From NCBI RefSeq assembly GCF_012113595.1, contig NZ_CP050831.1, positions 620,001-684,000 of the forward strand: a stretch of DNA of 64,000 nt, given 5' to 3'. Below the pieces are notes generated by a model. That model worked only from the letters and a program-made list of their open reading frames with translations, did no database searches and was not told the origin of the DNA. Below, piece by piece: positions 25,576 through 34,607 of this stretch. A program made the translations under genes and the position numbers. The DNA comes from Bacteroides faecium. Lineage in GTDB: Bacteria; Bacteroidota; Bacteroidia; Bacteroidales; Bacteroidaceae. Every line of letters begins with the position of its first letter. Position 1 is the first letter of the stretch.

Positions 25576-27264
25576 TCATTTCTTTGCAACCGGCGCACTC
25601 AGCATTTCTTTATACTTCACCGGATCATTCAGGACTTTTACAGCTTCCTTCAGTCCGTCATCATCTTTCAGTTGCTGGATGATATTACCGCGCTGATAGT
25701 AGTAACGCTTGATAATTTCAGAAGCAATCATTTTCTTTATATCGTCGGAGAAATAATCCAGGTCACGATCCAAATCATGGTTCAGTTTCTTTTCAAGTGC
25801 CTTGAATTCTTCCGAAGCATCCGTCATATAGCCTTCAAACTCCGCAGCTTCCTTCAACGTTTTCAGAATCTTCTCGCTTTGCTGGTCATATTTGAAATCG
25901 GCTTTCTTCACCAATGCTTTAAAGGCATTATAATCAGCATCCGTCACTTCAAACTTTTCAGGGGCAACAATCGTTGGATGATCCAGACAATATTGAGTGG
26001 CATAATCGAAAATCAGATTATCACGTACCAGATAAAACAGAATGTTCGGCAATTTCTCCTGCTTGATGACAATATCCGGCATTACACCACCGCCGTCACG
26101 GACTTCACGTCCGGCTGCCGTATGAAAAACCTGAGTCAGGCTATCGGGAATAGTTCCTACACTTCCGTCTTCATTACGATGCTTGTAGTCGATAGCCTGC
26201 ACACAACGCCCGCTAGGTATGTAATATTTGGAGGTAGTCACCTTCATCGTTCCGCCGTAAGGCAGAGAACGGGGAACCTGCACCAGTCCTTTTCCGAAAG
26301 TACGGTTGCCAATGACTACCGCACGGTCAAGATCCTGCAAAGAGCCTGACAGGATTTCGGAAGCGGAAGCTGTCCCGCTATTTACCAGCACTGCAACCGG
26401 AATATCCAAATCCAGCGGTTCGCGCAATGTCTTATACGTATTGCTGGCTTGCTTGATTTTTCCTTTAGTCGTCACAATCACTTTTCCACGTGGCAAAAAA
26501 TAGTTAGCTATTTCCACCGCTTCATCCAGCAGGCCACCGCCGTTTCCACGAAGGTCGATTACCAACGAAGTGGCTCCCTGTTTCTTCAAATCCAAAAATG
26601 CTTTCTTGAAATCTTTGGAAGGATTACCGGAAAAAGTACTCAAGTTGATGTATCCTACCTGATTATCGAGTACGGCAGCATAAGGAATGGAAGGATTCTG
26701 GATAGATTCACGCACAATTGTGAATTCCATCGGAGTGCGTCCGCCCTTGAGATTCGGGCGTTCCACTTTCAGTTTGAAACTGGTACCCGCTTGTCCGCGC
26801 AACATTTGGCTGACTTCCGCATTGTTCTTGCCTGCAAGGTCTGTCCCGTCAATCTCCATCAGGACATCTCCGGCTTTCAATCCGGCTTTCGCTGCCGGTG
26901 TGCCTTCGAACGGTTCGGAGATCATCGAGCGTTTCAGCTTGGTATTATAAGTAATGTATGATCCTATACCACCGAATGAGCCCTTAATCATCTGTTCCAG
27001 TTCACTCTGGTCTTCTTCCGGGAAATATTCCGTATAAGGATCGAGCGTGAAAAGCATATTGTCGATTCCTTCCCTGATTGTCTTATTCGGGTCGATCGTA
27101 TCTACGTAGAACATGTCCAGTTCCTTCACAATCGCGTTAAATATATCCAGGTTCTTTGCAATCTGGAAATTGCGGTCGTCGCCACTCTTGAAACTAAAGA
27201 AAGCTACGGTAGCCATAACAGCCACTATAACGATAGCTACCCGCCCATTCAGCAATTTTTTCAT
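25576..27264 (-). CDS. S41-family C-terminal processing peptidase (CtpA-like)
   Basis: 562 residues: an N-terminal signal anchor (VAIVIVAVMATVAFFSF), a PDZ domain (about 90-180, with the GIGSYITY and AGLKAGDVLMEIDG carboxylate-binding elements), and the S41 core with VIDLRGNGGGLLDEAV (about 235-250), the Ser in SGTASASE (296-303) and Lys325 in NRTFGKG. This Ser-Lys dyad cleaves proteins near their C-termini in the periplasm. A long helical C-terminal extension (about 430-560) follows, as in other Bacteroidetes members. It lies 45 bp after the PfkB-kinase gene and is probably co-transcribed with it. Confidence 0.94.
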   Translation of the reverse strand: MKKLLNGRVAIVIVAVMATVAFFSFKSGDDRNFQIAKNLDIFNAIVKELDMFYVDTIDPNKTIREGIDNMLFTLDPYTEYFPEEDQSELEQMIKGSFGGIGSYITYNTKLKRSMISEPFEGTPAAKAGLKAGDVLMEIDGTDLAGKNNAEVSQMLRGQAGTSFKLKVERPNLKGGRTPMEFTIVRESIQNPSIPYAAVLDNQVGYINLSTFSGNPSKDFKKAFLDLKKQGATSLVIDLRGNGGGLLDEAVEIANYFLPRGKVIVTTKGKIKQASNTYKTLREPLDLDIPVAVLVNSGTASASEILSGSLQDLDRAVVIGNRTFGKGLVQVPRSLPYGGTMKVTTSKYYIPSGRCVQAIDYKHRNEDGSVGTIPDSLTQVFHTAAGREVRDGGGVMPDIVIKQEKLPNILFYLVRDNLIFDYATQYCLDHPTIVAPEKFEVTDADYNAFKALVKKADFKYDQQSEKILKTLKEAAEFEGYMTDASEEFKALEKKLNHDLDRDLDYFSDDIKKMIASEIIKRYYYQRGNIIQQLKDDDGLKEAVKVLNDPVKYKEMLSAPVAKK

Positions 27265-27309
27265 ACTTCTTTCAATATAAATGAGTTGTAAAAGTAACTC
27301 AATCCTTGG

Positions 27310-28299
27310 TTATTCCGCTAGAATCCTGTTAATATTTAACTTAATTTCATCCCAGCGTTCTTCTGGCATTGTTGTTCCGATTACCTGGATAACATTTCCC
27401 GAGAGAATGGAACCTATTTTAGCACACTTCTCCAACGAATATCCACAAGTCAAACCGTATAAGAAACCGGCAGCAAAATAGTCGCCTGCTCCGGTTGTAT
27501 CTATCACTTTCCCTACCGGAATTGCGGAAACTTTGATTTCTTCCGTTCCTTTACGAATATAAGAACCGCTTGCTCCTACTTTCACGATAGCAATGCTGCA
27601 CTTCTTGGCAATAATTCCCAAAGCTTCTTCCGGCTCTTTGCCTGTAAATGCTTTTGCTTCTTCTTCATTCGCAAAAACAATATCCACATACTTATTTATT
27701 AATAAGGAGAAAAATTCCAGGTCATTGGCTACAATATTATAGCTTGCCATGTCAAGACAAATCTGCAAGCCTGCTTCTTTTGCCAATTCAATGGCATGAA
27801 GAATCATTTCGTGATCCTGAACCAAATATCCTTCAATAAACAGGTATGCATATCCTTTAAACATATCCAGTGTCAGTTCTTCCGCTTTCAAGGAAGCAGC
27901 CGCTCCCAGATAAGTACCGAAAGTACGTTCCCCATCCGGCGAAATAAAAGTAGACGCGACGCCGGAAGGAAGTTGCTCCGAGGTCAATAATGTGTCCTCA
28001 ATATTGTTTTTCTGAAGATTTTTGCGAAAATATTCTCCATAATGATCATTTCCTACTTTTCCTATAAAACCTGTTCCGGCACCCAGACAAGCCAGTCCGA
28101 GGATAGTATTTCCAGCCGATCCGCCCGTTGCCAAATGGGTTTTCATTTGCGAAAATTCCGAGTTAATCTGCTGTAACTTAGCGTCATCAATGAGTTGCAT
28201 GCTTCCTTTGGGTAATCCCATTTCATCCAGGAGCGTATCATCCTTTAGGGTTGCAAGTACGTCTACCAGGGCGTTGCCCAATCCTATTATTTTGTCCAT
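27310..28299 (-). CDS. PfkB-family sugar kinase, probably adenosine kinase
   Basis: 329 residues with both PfkB signatures: GGSAGNTILGLACLG (59-73) and DTTGAGDYFAAGF (267-279), Asp273 being the catalytic base. The opening MDKIIGLGNALVDVLA and the SYNIVANDLEFF region resemble adenosine-kinase-type members. It would phosphorylate adenosine to AMP, removing the adenosine made by AhcY. Ribokinase or another sugar specificity cannot be excluded. A TATCTTTG -7 element lies on the minus strand at 28317-28324. Confidence 0.85.
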   Translation of the reverse strand: MDKIIGLGNALVDVLATLKDDTLLDEMGLPKGSMQLIDDAKLQQINSEFSQMKTHLATGGSAGNTILGLACLGAGTGFIGKVGNDHYGEYFRKNLQKNNIEDTLLTSEQLPSGVASTFISPDGERTFGTYLGAAASLKAEELTLDMFKGYAYLFIEGYLVQDHEMILHAIELAKEAGLQICLDMASYNIVANDLEFFSLLINKYVDIVFANEEEAKAFTGKEPEEALGIIAKKCSIAIVKVGASGSYIRKGTEEIKVSAIPVGKVIDTTGAGDYFAAGFLYGLTCGYSLEKCAKIGSILSGNVIQVIGTTMPEERWDEIKLNINRILAE

Positions 28300-28324
28300 T
28301 TCAAATATTTTTTTTGCAAAGATA

Positions 28325-28355
28325 TTGCATATTTCAAAAAAACCTACTACTTTTG
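28325..28355 (+). promoter_or_regulatory. Promoter of the tRNA-Asn pair
   Basis: TTG at 28325-28327, 20-nt spacer, TACTTTTG at 28348-28355, 21 bp before the first tRNA. It overlaps the divergent kinase promoter region. Confidence 0.7.
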
Positions 28356-28376
28356 CATCGCAATTGAGAAAAACAT

Positions 28377-28450
28377 TCTTCCTTAGCTCAGTCGGTTAGA
28401 GCATCTGACTGTTAATCAGAGGGTCCTTGGTTCAAGTCCAAGAGGAAGAG
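28377..28450 (+). tRNA. tRNA-Asn (anticodon GTT), first copy
   Basis: A 74-nt cloverleaf: acceptor TCTTCCT/AGGAAGA, D-stem GCTC/GAGC, anticodon stem TCTGA/TCAGA with loop CTGTTAA, T-stem CTTGG/CCAAG with loop TTCAAGT, discriminator G. CA follows, but a full CCA is not encoded. Confidence 0.97.
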
Positions 28451-28478
28451 CAAAGTTCAAAATCTCAGTTGCAAACAT

Positions 28479-28552
28479 TCTTCCTTAGCTCAGTCGGTTA
28501 GAGCATCTGACTGTTAATCAGAGGGTCCTTGGTTCAAGTCCAAGAGGAAGAG
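28479..28552 (+). tRNA. tRNA-Asn (anticodon GTT), second copy
   Basis: Identical to the first copy and 102 bp downstream of it. The AACAT just 5' of each copy is also shared, pointing to a recent tandem duplication. Confidence 0.97.
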
Positions 28553-28560
28553 CAAAAAAG

Positions 28561-28586
28561 AAGCCACCTAAGAGGGTGGCTTTTTT
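28561..28586. terminator. Terminator after the tRNA-Asn pair
   Basis: Stem AAGCCACC/GGTGGCTT followed by a T run on the plus strand. The minus strand also ends in a T-rich run, so it may also end the GntR transcript. Confidence 0.88.
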
Positions 28587-28613
28587 ATTTGGTATCATTG
28601 ATGAAGTATCTTT

Positions 28614-29639
28614 TTAAAGAGAATTACGTATAATCACTTTCGTCGGATTTCGTTTATAAATCGTATTCTTATCCAGAATAACAGAAGCTGCTGTTTTCCC
28701 CATCATCTCAAAATCCGTAGAAATAACGGTGATTCCTCCTTCCAGTATTTCTTTAACGGCAGTATCATTATAAGAAATCAAACCTATTTCCTTGCCCAAC
28801 TCATATCCTTCTTTCTTAGCCAGTTTAATCAATGCCACATCATCCGTATCATATCTGCTGAAAGTAATATAGGCATTCCCCTTACGGAAATTCTTTTCTT
28901 CCACATTCGATTCTATCGAATAAGGCAATTCGCTCTTCACACAGTAATGTAGAAAACCATTAATAACCTGTTGGGCATGAATGGCTTCCGGGCGTGCTAT
29001 CAAAATCAATTTCTCATATTTTTTCAGACGGTCCTGCAACTGTAAAAGACTACAATAAATATCATAGCCGTAATCCTGATAAATACAACTGTAATTACCG
29101 CTCAATCCTTGTTGATTATAATCTATGATGATTCTTTTTTCTGCCGGAATCAAGTTTAAAACATCTGTCACGTCTTCCTTCAGAAAAGTAGCTATAATAT
29201 AATGTGTATAGTTACCCAAATTCTCTTTTATGAGTTTTTCAAAAACCTTATAGTTATGATGATGAAAGTAAATATCAATATCCCCTACATCTTTCAAAGA
29301 ATTGAAAATTGAACGATAAATCTGCTCACGCATCACGTTCATCTTATCCAATAACAGGAATACATGATAAGAATGATTTATAGATACTTTTTTTACAAAA
29401 TACCCCTTCCTGTAAATAGCCTCGATAACCCCCATTTCCAATAAGTAATTCAATCCTTTCAACAAAGTTTCCTTACTCATGTGCAACTGTGTCTGCAATT
29501 GATTCAGTGAAGGTATCTGGTCACCGATCTGAAGCGTACCATCTTCAATTAGCGAATTAATATAATCCACTAACTGAAGATACTTCATCCGTGAAGCTGG
29601 TTTCTTCTGTTCCGTTATATCAAGATTCTGGTTCTGCAT
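28614..29639 (-). CDS. GntR-family regulator with LacI-type sugar-binding domain
   Basis: 341 residues from the ATG at 29637-29639 (an upstream TTG frame starts inside the promoter). The winged helix is at about 18-84 (QLVDYINSLIEDGTLQIGD, SLNQLQTQLHMSKETLLKGLNYL, GVIEAIYRKGYFVKK). The C-terminal part resembles a periplasmic-binding-protein-like effector domain, ending with GGITVISTDFEMMGKTAASVIL. GntR regulators of this form control sugar use in Bacteroidetes (for example fucose or arabinose). It has its own promoter downstream of the PUL2 enzyme genes and may regulate their products' catabolism. Confidence 0.9.
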   Translation of the reverse strand: MQNQNLDITEQKKPASRMKYLQLVDYINSLIEDGTLQIGDQIPSLNQLQTQLHMSKETLLKGLNYLLEMGVIEAIYRKGYFVKKVSINHSYHVFLLLDKMNVMREQIYRSIFNSLKDVGDIDIYFHHHNYKVFEKLIKENLGNYTHYIIATFLKEDVTDVLNLIPAEKRIIIDYNQQGLSGNYSCIYQDYGYDIYCSLLQLQDRLKKYEKLILIARPEAIHAQQVINGFLHYCVKSELPYSIESNVEEKNFRKGNAYITFSRYDTDDVALIKLAKKEGYELGKEIGLISYNDTAVKEILEGGITVISTDFEMMGKTAASVILDKNTIYKRNPTKVIIRNSL

Positions 29640-29666
29640 TACTAGCAATACTAAATAAAATTTTAG

Positions 29667-29697
29667 CAAATATACTTAAATACCATGATAAAGCAAA
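29667..29697 (-). promoter_or_regulatory. Consensus promoter of the GntR gene
   Basis: Minus strand: TTTG (29694-29697), 19-nt spacer, TATATTTG (29667-29674), 27 bp before the start. Confidence 0.75.
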
Positions 29698-29770
29698 CGA
29701 ATAGACAGACAAAATCCCAGACCTTTCCATGACTTTCCCAAGAATCATATTTTATTCAAAATATATTGAA

Positions 29771-32053
29771 CTATTCATAGCACTTCACAGCAAATAAAGC
29801 CGCCGGGATTAAATCAGAAGGATGTTCCAAGACAATCTTAATCTCATCGGTCACCAGCTTCTCCGGAAATACAAACTCATTTATCGACTGGTGGTTGTCT
29901 GTCTTCTCATAAACCAACCGCCCCTCTCCATCATATATTTTATATTTCTCTACACAGAAAGGCATCTGATTCTCCGGATGTGTCATCTGAACCGTTTCCA
30001 TCGGTTGGTCATAATCCGTATCAAAAAAGAGAGACATCTTTCCGATACGCACAGCCGAATCCCATCTGACCGTCAGAGCCGGAGCCGGGTCATTCAACTC
30101 TGCAACCCAGGCATTCGGTGATTGAACCGGACGATCAATGCCATTATCAATATTTGAAACAGAAAAAACATAGCAGTCTTTTTCTGACTGAACAGCGATG
30201 TTATGTCCACCGGGTCTTCGCTTCGGGCACCAAAATTCAAATTCCTCAATTCCGATATCCTCTTTAGGAGTCTGTTTTCCAAAATTGGACACAGCTTCAT
30301 TAATAGTGTTAAACACAGACAAAACTCCGGTTATCCTCTCTTTGGTATATTGTAATTGCACCAAAGGATTTTTCTTGAAAACCAGGAAAACATACTGTTC
30401 TTCCGGCATCACCGCTTCAAAAGTCAGTTCCAGTTGTTGCTTACCTTGGCATAAAGAGACTGTTTTCGTTTCCAAAGTAACGTCCGGAGTATGATTAAAC
30501 GGCTTACTGCTTACACGAAGTTCTACTTCCAACAGGGTTTCTTCAGAAACAAAAAGTCCAACTTTTACTTTTCCTAATCTATCCCCTTTATGCAAAGGAA
30601 TCATTTGGGCTACAGACTCATCCAAAGCCTGCATCTCCCCATCTGCCGGAAAACCTTTAAAATGATACTCACTGGATGCAGCTAAAGTAGCTTTCTTTAC
30701 CAGATTTTCTTCGTCCCTAATTTTCATATCAGGGATATACTGCCCCATTCTTGATAATCTCTTCTGTAATTCGGATACTTTACCTAAAGAATATACTTCT
30801 CTTGGAGAAATATTCTCCTCCAGGCACATCGCCGCAGCCACCGCCACAGCTTGAGCACTGTGCGCAGAAGTAGCCATCACACGAGTTGACCCGAAAGCTA
30901 CATGCGATACGCTAATAATTCTTCCCGCAAAGAAAAGATTCTCAATTCCCCTGCTATAAAGACAACGGTAAGGAATCTGATATACCCCTTTCGAATGCCA
31001 CTGATTACAAGCAGATTCCTCGCCAAACACACCGGCTGCCGGATGCAAATCAATACTCCATCCACCATAAGACACCGCATCTTCATGATGTCTTTGTTCT
31101 ATGACATCCTGCTGAATCAGCATATAGTCGCCTTCAAACCGCCTACTCTCCCGTTTTCCGGGAATACAGCCTACCCATTCCAGCGTCATTGTTTCCGCTT
31201 CCGGATATTTGCCCGAATTCTTAATATAATCCCAGGCTCCATAAATAACTTTCCACAGTTCCCATTTAATCTGCTCCGTATCATGCACCGTGTCCAAGTC
31301 ACCCCCATATTCAACCCACCATAATTTACAGCCATGTTCTTTTGCGTTGAAACTACGGAACCGGGGAACTGTCTTCGTTACGTCCATTGCATAAGAAGGA
31401 GCCACATATTTCACCGGCTGACCGGTATCCTTTGTATAAAAATACAAGCTGTGTCCCAAAAGCTCGCCATAATCCTCAGCCGGTGCAAACTTTTCGCCAA
31501 ATTCCTCTCTGCTCTCAGCCCCCATACGGTAAGGAGCCCCGGCAAGGAAACCGACAACACCGTCACCGGAAGCATCACAAAACAAAGGAGCGGTTACTTC
31601 GTACATAGTACTGTTCTGGCTACAAAAACCTCTGACACTTTCTATTTTGTGACCGGCACTCTTTTTTACCTCATACACGCAGGTATTCAACAATAAAGTT
31701 ATATTCGGTTCGCTCACCACCTTGTCAAGCATAACGGAATCAAAAATGATCGGATTTCCTTCCGGATTACGGAACGTATTTTCCACCATAATTTCATCTA
31801 TTACACCGCCTTCACGTGCCCAGCGATTATTATTTCCCATATGAGAAGTTGCTCCGAGCATCCACAGCCTTATTTCGCTGGAACCATTCCCGCCCAATAC
31901 CGGACGATCTTGTATAAGCACTACTTTCAGCCCTTGGCGAGCTGCGGTTATAGCAGCACAAACCCCTGAAATACCTCCGCCTACTATTACAAAATCAGCC
32001 TGAAGAGCATCCGTATTCAACATTCTCACACTATTAAACTTATCAAGTACCAT
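29771..32053 (-). CDS. FAD-dependent oxidoreductase (FAD_oxidored family) of PUL2
   Basis: 760 residues. A dinucleotide-binding fold opens with DFVIVGGGISGVCAAIT (GGGISG at 25-30); LGGNGSSEIRLW and CDASGDGVVGFLAGA are typical of the FAD_oxidored (PF12831) group. The C-terminal ~280 residues are beta-rich and may be carbohydrate-binding. There is no signal peptide, so it is probably cytoplasmic. Homologues occur in sugar-degradation loci, where redox steps on a sugar ring are suspected; the reaction is unknown. It follows the GH3 gene by 42 bp and is the last enzyme gene of PUL2. Confidence 0.88.
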   Translation of the reverse strand: MVLDKFNSVRMLNTDALQADFVIVGGGISGVCAAITAARQGLKVVLIQDRPVLGGNGSSEIRLWMLGATSHMGNNNRWAREGGVIDEIMVENTFRNPEGNPIIFDSVMLDKVVSEPNITLLLNTCVYEVKKSAGHKIESVRGFCSQNSTMYEVTAPLFCDASGDGVVGFLAGAPYRMGAESREEFGEKFAPAEDYGELLGHSLYFYTKDTGQPVKYVAPSYAMDVTKTVPRFRSFNAKEHGCKLWWVEYGGDLDTVHDTEQIKWELWKVIYGAWDYIKNSGKYPEAETMTLEWVGCIPGKRESRRFEGDYMLIQQDVIEQRHHEDAVSYGGWSIDLHPAAGVFGEESACNQWHSKGVYQIPYRCLYSRGIENLFFAGRIISVSHVAFGSTRVMATSAHSAQAVAVAAAMCLEENISPREVYSLGKVSELQKRLSRMGQYIPDMKIRDEENLVKKATLAASSEYHFKGFPADGEMQALDESVAQMIPLHKGDRLGKVKVGLFVSEETLLEVELRVSSKPFNHTPDVTLETKTVSLCQGKQQLELTFEAVMPEEQYVFLVFKKNPLVQLQYTKERITGVLSVFNTINEAVSNFGKQTPKEDIGIEEFEFWCPKRRPGGHNIAVQSEKDCYVFSVSNIDNGIDRPVQSPNAWVAELNDPAPALTVRWDSAVRIGKMSLFFDTDYDQPMETVQMTHPENQMPFCVEKYKIYDGEGRLVYEKTDNHQSINEFVFPEKLVTDEIKIVLEHPSDLIPAALFAVKCYE

Positions 32054-32095
32054 CTTCTCGTATCTAATTAATTTTACTTCTATTTTAGCCTAAAC

Positions 32096-34591
32096 CTACT
32101 TTTCTATTTGTATTACCTTACGTAACCGAATGTCGTCGGACGCACTTCCTACAAGCACTTCATAACTTCCCGCATCATAATCAAAGTCTTTCAATTCCGT
32201 CTTGTAATAAGAGAAAGCATCCTTATTCAACGTTATTTCCATTTCTTGCCCGGTATTTTTTCTAATAAAATACTTAGCAAACCCTTTAAGCTCCTTATAA
32301 GGTCTTTCAACCTTCGGATTTATAGGTCGAATATATACCTGAGCCGTTTCTGCTCCGTCATACTTCCCTGTATTCTTTACTGTAAAGCGGACCTTAATCA
32401 CCAGTTCTTTACCTTTTTCTCTGTTTATACGTAAGTCAGAATATTTAAACGTGGTATAAGACAATCCATAGCCGAATGCAAATTGAGGCTTCGTTTCACT
32501 AATATCATAATGCCTGTACCCCATAAAAAGCCCCTCTTTATACTCTACCCGCTTATCACCATCCGTATCATAATAATATGGATAAGCCGGGTTATCTTCC
32601 CATTTCTTTTCAAAAGAGACAGGCAGTTTTCCACTGGGGTTTACCTTTCCGAACAGAATTTCAGCAACAGCCGTTCCACCTTCCTGACCCGCATACCACA
32701 GATGCAATAAGGAAGGAACTTTATTTATCCATTTCGACATATCCACATTTCCTCCAGCATTAAGCAATACAACCGTATTGGGATTGGCAGCAGTAATGCA
32801 CTGCACTAAACTATCCTGATACTCGGGCAACTCGAAGGGACGGTCATTACTTTCACGTTCACTGCTCTCATTAAATCCTATGTTCACAATAGCCACATCA
32901 GATTTCCGGGCAATCTCTACAGCCTCATCAAAGAGCAACTTATCCTCCCTCCATCCGAAAGAGATATCAACCGGATGCACATTCGCAAAGTATTCAAGAA
33001 TAACAGGATATTCCTTTCCGGCTTCCAATGCCAATACAACTTCACGAGTCGTTATTCCCTGGTCTCTCCACTCATTAATCACCATTTCCGTACCGACTTT
33101 CAAACGGAATCCGTCGAACCCTCTGACTATGAACCGATAATTAGTAGTCTTTTCCGGACGTACAACCCCACTCCAACGCATGGAACAATGGTCGTACGGA
33201 ATACCCTTATTTTCGGCAGCAATATGCCAGCCGTTGCCTATATTGACAATCGTATCTATCACAGTTTTTGCCGGTGTTCCCTTTAAACGGATATTATCAA
33301 AGTATTCAGCCTTAAGCCCTCTAGTGCAGCTTCCCGCTTCTGTATAAAAAGCAGCATTAGTAACCGTTTCTGTCAAGGTAGGCACACCGGGCGCATAAGA
33401 AATCTGAAGTTCCTGTCCGGCAATCTTCAACCCGTCCAATACCGAAACAGAATGAAACGGGAATGTATAAGAACTTCCACCACCTGATATATAAGAGTTG
33501 GCATTAGGACCAATCACGGCAACCGACTTCACTCTTGACGGATTCAACGGGAGTAAACCATTCTCATTCTTCAACAATACAATTCCTTCCCTAGCCAGTT
33601 CCAATGCGGCTTTTGCCGCATCCGGGTTATTGTATGGAATAGAGCTATCCAACTGCTCATTATCAAAAAAGCCGAACCGGAACATAATTCTCAGAATTCT
33701 CTTCACTTTCTCATCAATAGTCGCTTCCTTCACTTTCCCGGCTTTTATCGCAGGAATCAGATTCTCCTTATTCATCCACTTGGCACGCGGCATTTCCAAG
33801 TCCAAACCACCATTAGCAGCTTCCACAGCATCATAAGTAGCCGACCAGTCACTCATTACAATTCCATCAAATCCCCATTGTTTTCTCAACACCTGATTAT
33901 TCAAATAATCATTCTGCGTGGCGTGCACCCCATTCACCGGATTATAACTATCCATAACAGCACCCGCACCCGCTTCCTGAATGGCGGCTTTATAGACAGG
34001 TAGATAAATTTCATGCAACACCCGCTCATCAATATCACTGCTTACATTGTTCCGGTCCCACTCCTGATTGTTCGCAGCATAATGCTTCAGAGTAGCCACC
34101 ACTTTCTGATCCTGCAATCCTTTCACGTAACCTATGGCTACCTGAGAGTTCAAATACGGGTCTTCCGTGAAATACTCAAAATTCCTTCCACACAAAGGAG
34201 AACGAAGAATATTCACACCGGGTCCCAATAATATATGTACACCACGTGCTCTTGAATCTCTTCCCAGTTGTTTTCCTAATTCATATGCCAGTTCCCTGTT
34301 CCAGGTCGAAGCAGTCAGTACCCCTGCCGGATAAGCTGTCGATTTACCGTCTTTATGTGTACCGACAGGGCCATCCGTCAGCTTTATCTCGGGTACGCCT
34401 AGACGTTCGATACCTCTTATATAAAAGCCTTTATAACCTCCTATATAATCTATTTTTTCTTCCAATGTCATGCGGTGGAGCAAATCATTCGTCCTGTCCT
34501 CCACAGAAGCTGTTTTATCTTTGTATATCTGAGCAAATCCACTCATAGAAAAACAACTCAAAATCCCAACGATCACTAAATGCTTCATCAT
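32096..34591 (-). CDS. Glycoside hydrolase family 3 with PA14 domain
   Basis: 831 residues with a signal peptide (HLVIVGILSCFSMSGFAQ). The GH3 N-terminal barrel includes LTDGPVG, KHYAANNQE (169-177) and the nucleophile Asp248 in VMSDWSATYD. A PA14 domain (about 415-550, GLKAEYFDN to DISFGWRED) is inserted into the C-terminal alpha/beta domain, which carries the ESNDRPFELPEYQ stretch; a fibronectin-like domain ends the protein. PA14 insertion is known for beta-glucosidases and related exo-enzymes that trim oligosaccharides. It would act in the periplasm. The exact sugar is not predictable. It is 16 bp downstream of the double-SGNH gene. Confidence 0.94.
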   Translation of the reverse strand: MMKHLVIVGILSCFSMSGFAQIYKDKTASVEDRTNDLLHRMTLEEKIDYIGGYKGFYIRGIERLGVPEIKLTDGPVGTHKDGKSTAYPAGVLTASTWNRELAYELGKQLGRDSRARGVHILLGPGVNILRSPLCGRNFEYFTEDPYLNSQVAIGYVKGLQDQKVVATLKHYAANNQEWDRNNVSSDIDERVLHEIYLPVYKAAIQEAGAGAVMDSYNPVNGVHATQNDYLNNQVLRKQWGFDGIVMSDWSATYDAVEAANGGLDLEMPRAKWMNKENLIPAIKAGKVKEATIDEKVKRILRIMFRFGFFDNEQLDSSIPYNNPDAAKAALELAREGIVLLKNENGLLPLNPSRVKSVAVIGPNANSYISGGGSSYTFPFHSVSVLDGLKIAGQELQISYAPGVPTLTETVTNAAFYTEAGSCTRGLKAEYFDNIRLKGTPAKTVIDTIVNIGNGWHIAAENKGIPYDHCSMRWSGVVRPEKTTNYRFIVRGFDGFRLKVGTEMVINEWRDQGITTREVVLALEAGKEYPVILEYFANVHPVDISFGWREDKLLFDEAVEIARKSDVAIVNIGFNESSERESNDRPFELPEYQDSLVQCITAANPNTVVLLNAGGNVDMSKWINKVPSLLHLWYAGQEGGTAVAEILFGKVNPSGKLPVSFEKKWEDNPAYPYYYDTDGDKRVEYKEGLFMGYRHYDISETKPQFAFGYGLSYTTFKYSDLRINREKGKELVIKVRFTVKNTGKYDGAETAQVYIRPINPKVERPYKELKGFAKYFIRKNTGQEMEITLNKDAFSYYKTELKDFDYDAGSYEVLVGSASDDIRLRKVIQIEK

Positions 34592-34607
34592 TCTATTCTA
34601 CTATTTG

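Noticed and set aside
28377..28614. A proven integrated island at tRNA-Asn
   Set aside because: I found no integrase and no second copy of the tRNA 3' end in the window, so only the weaker border idea is reported.
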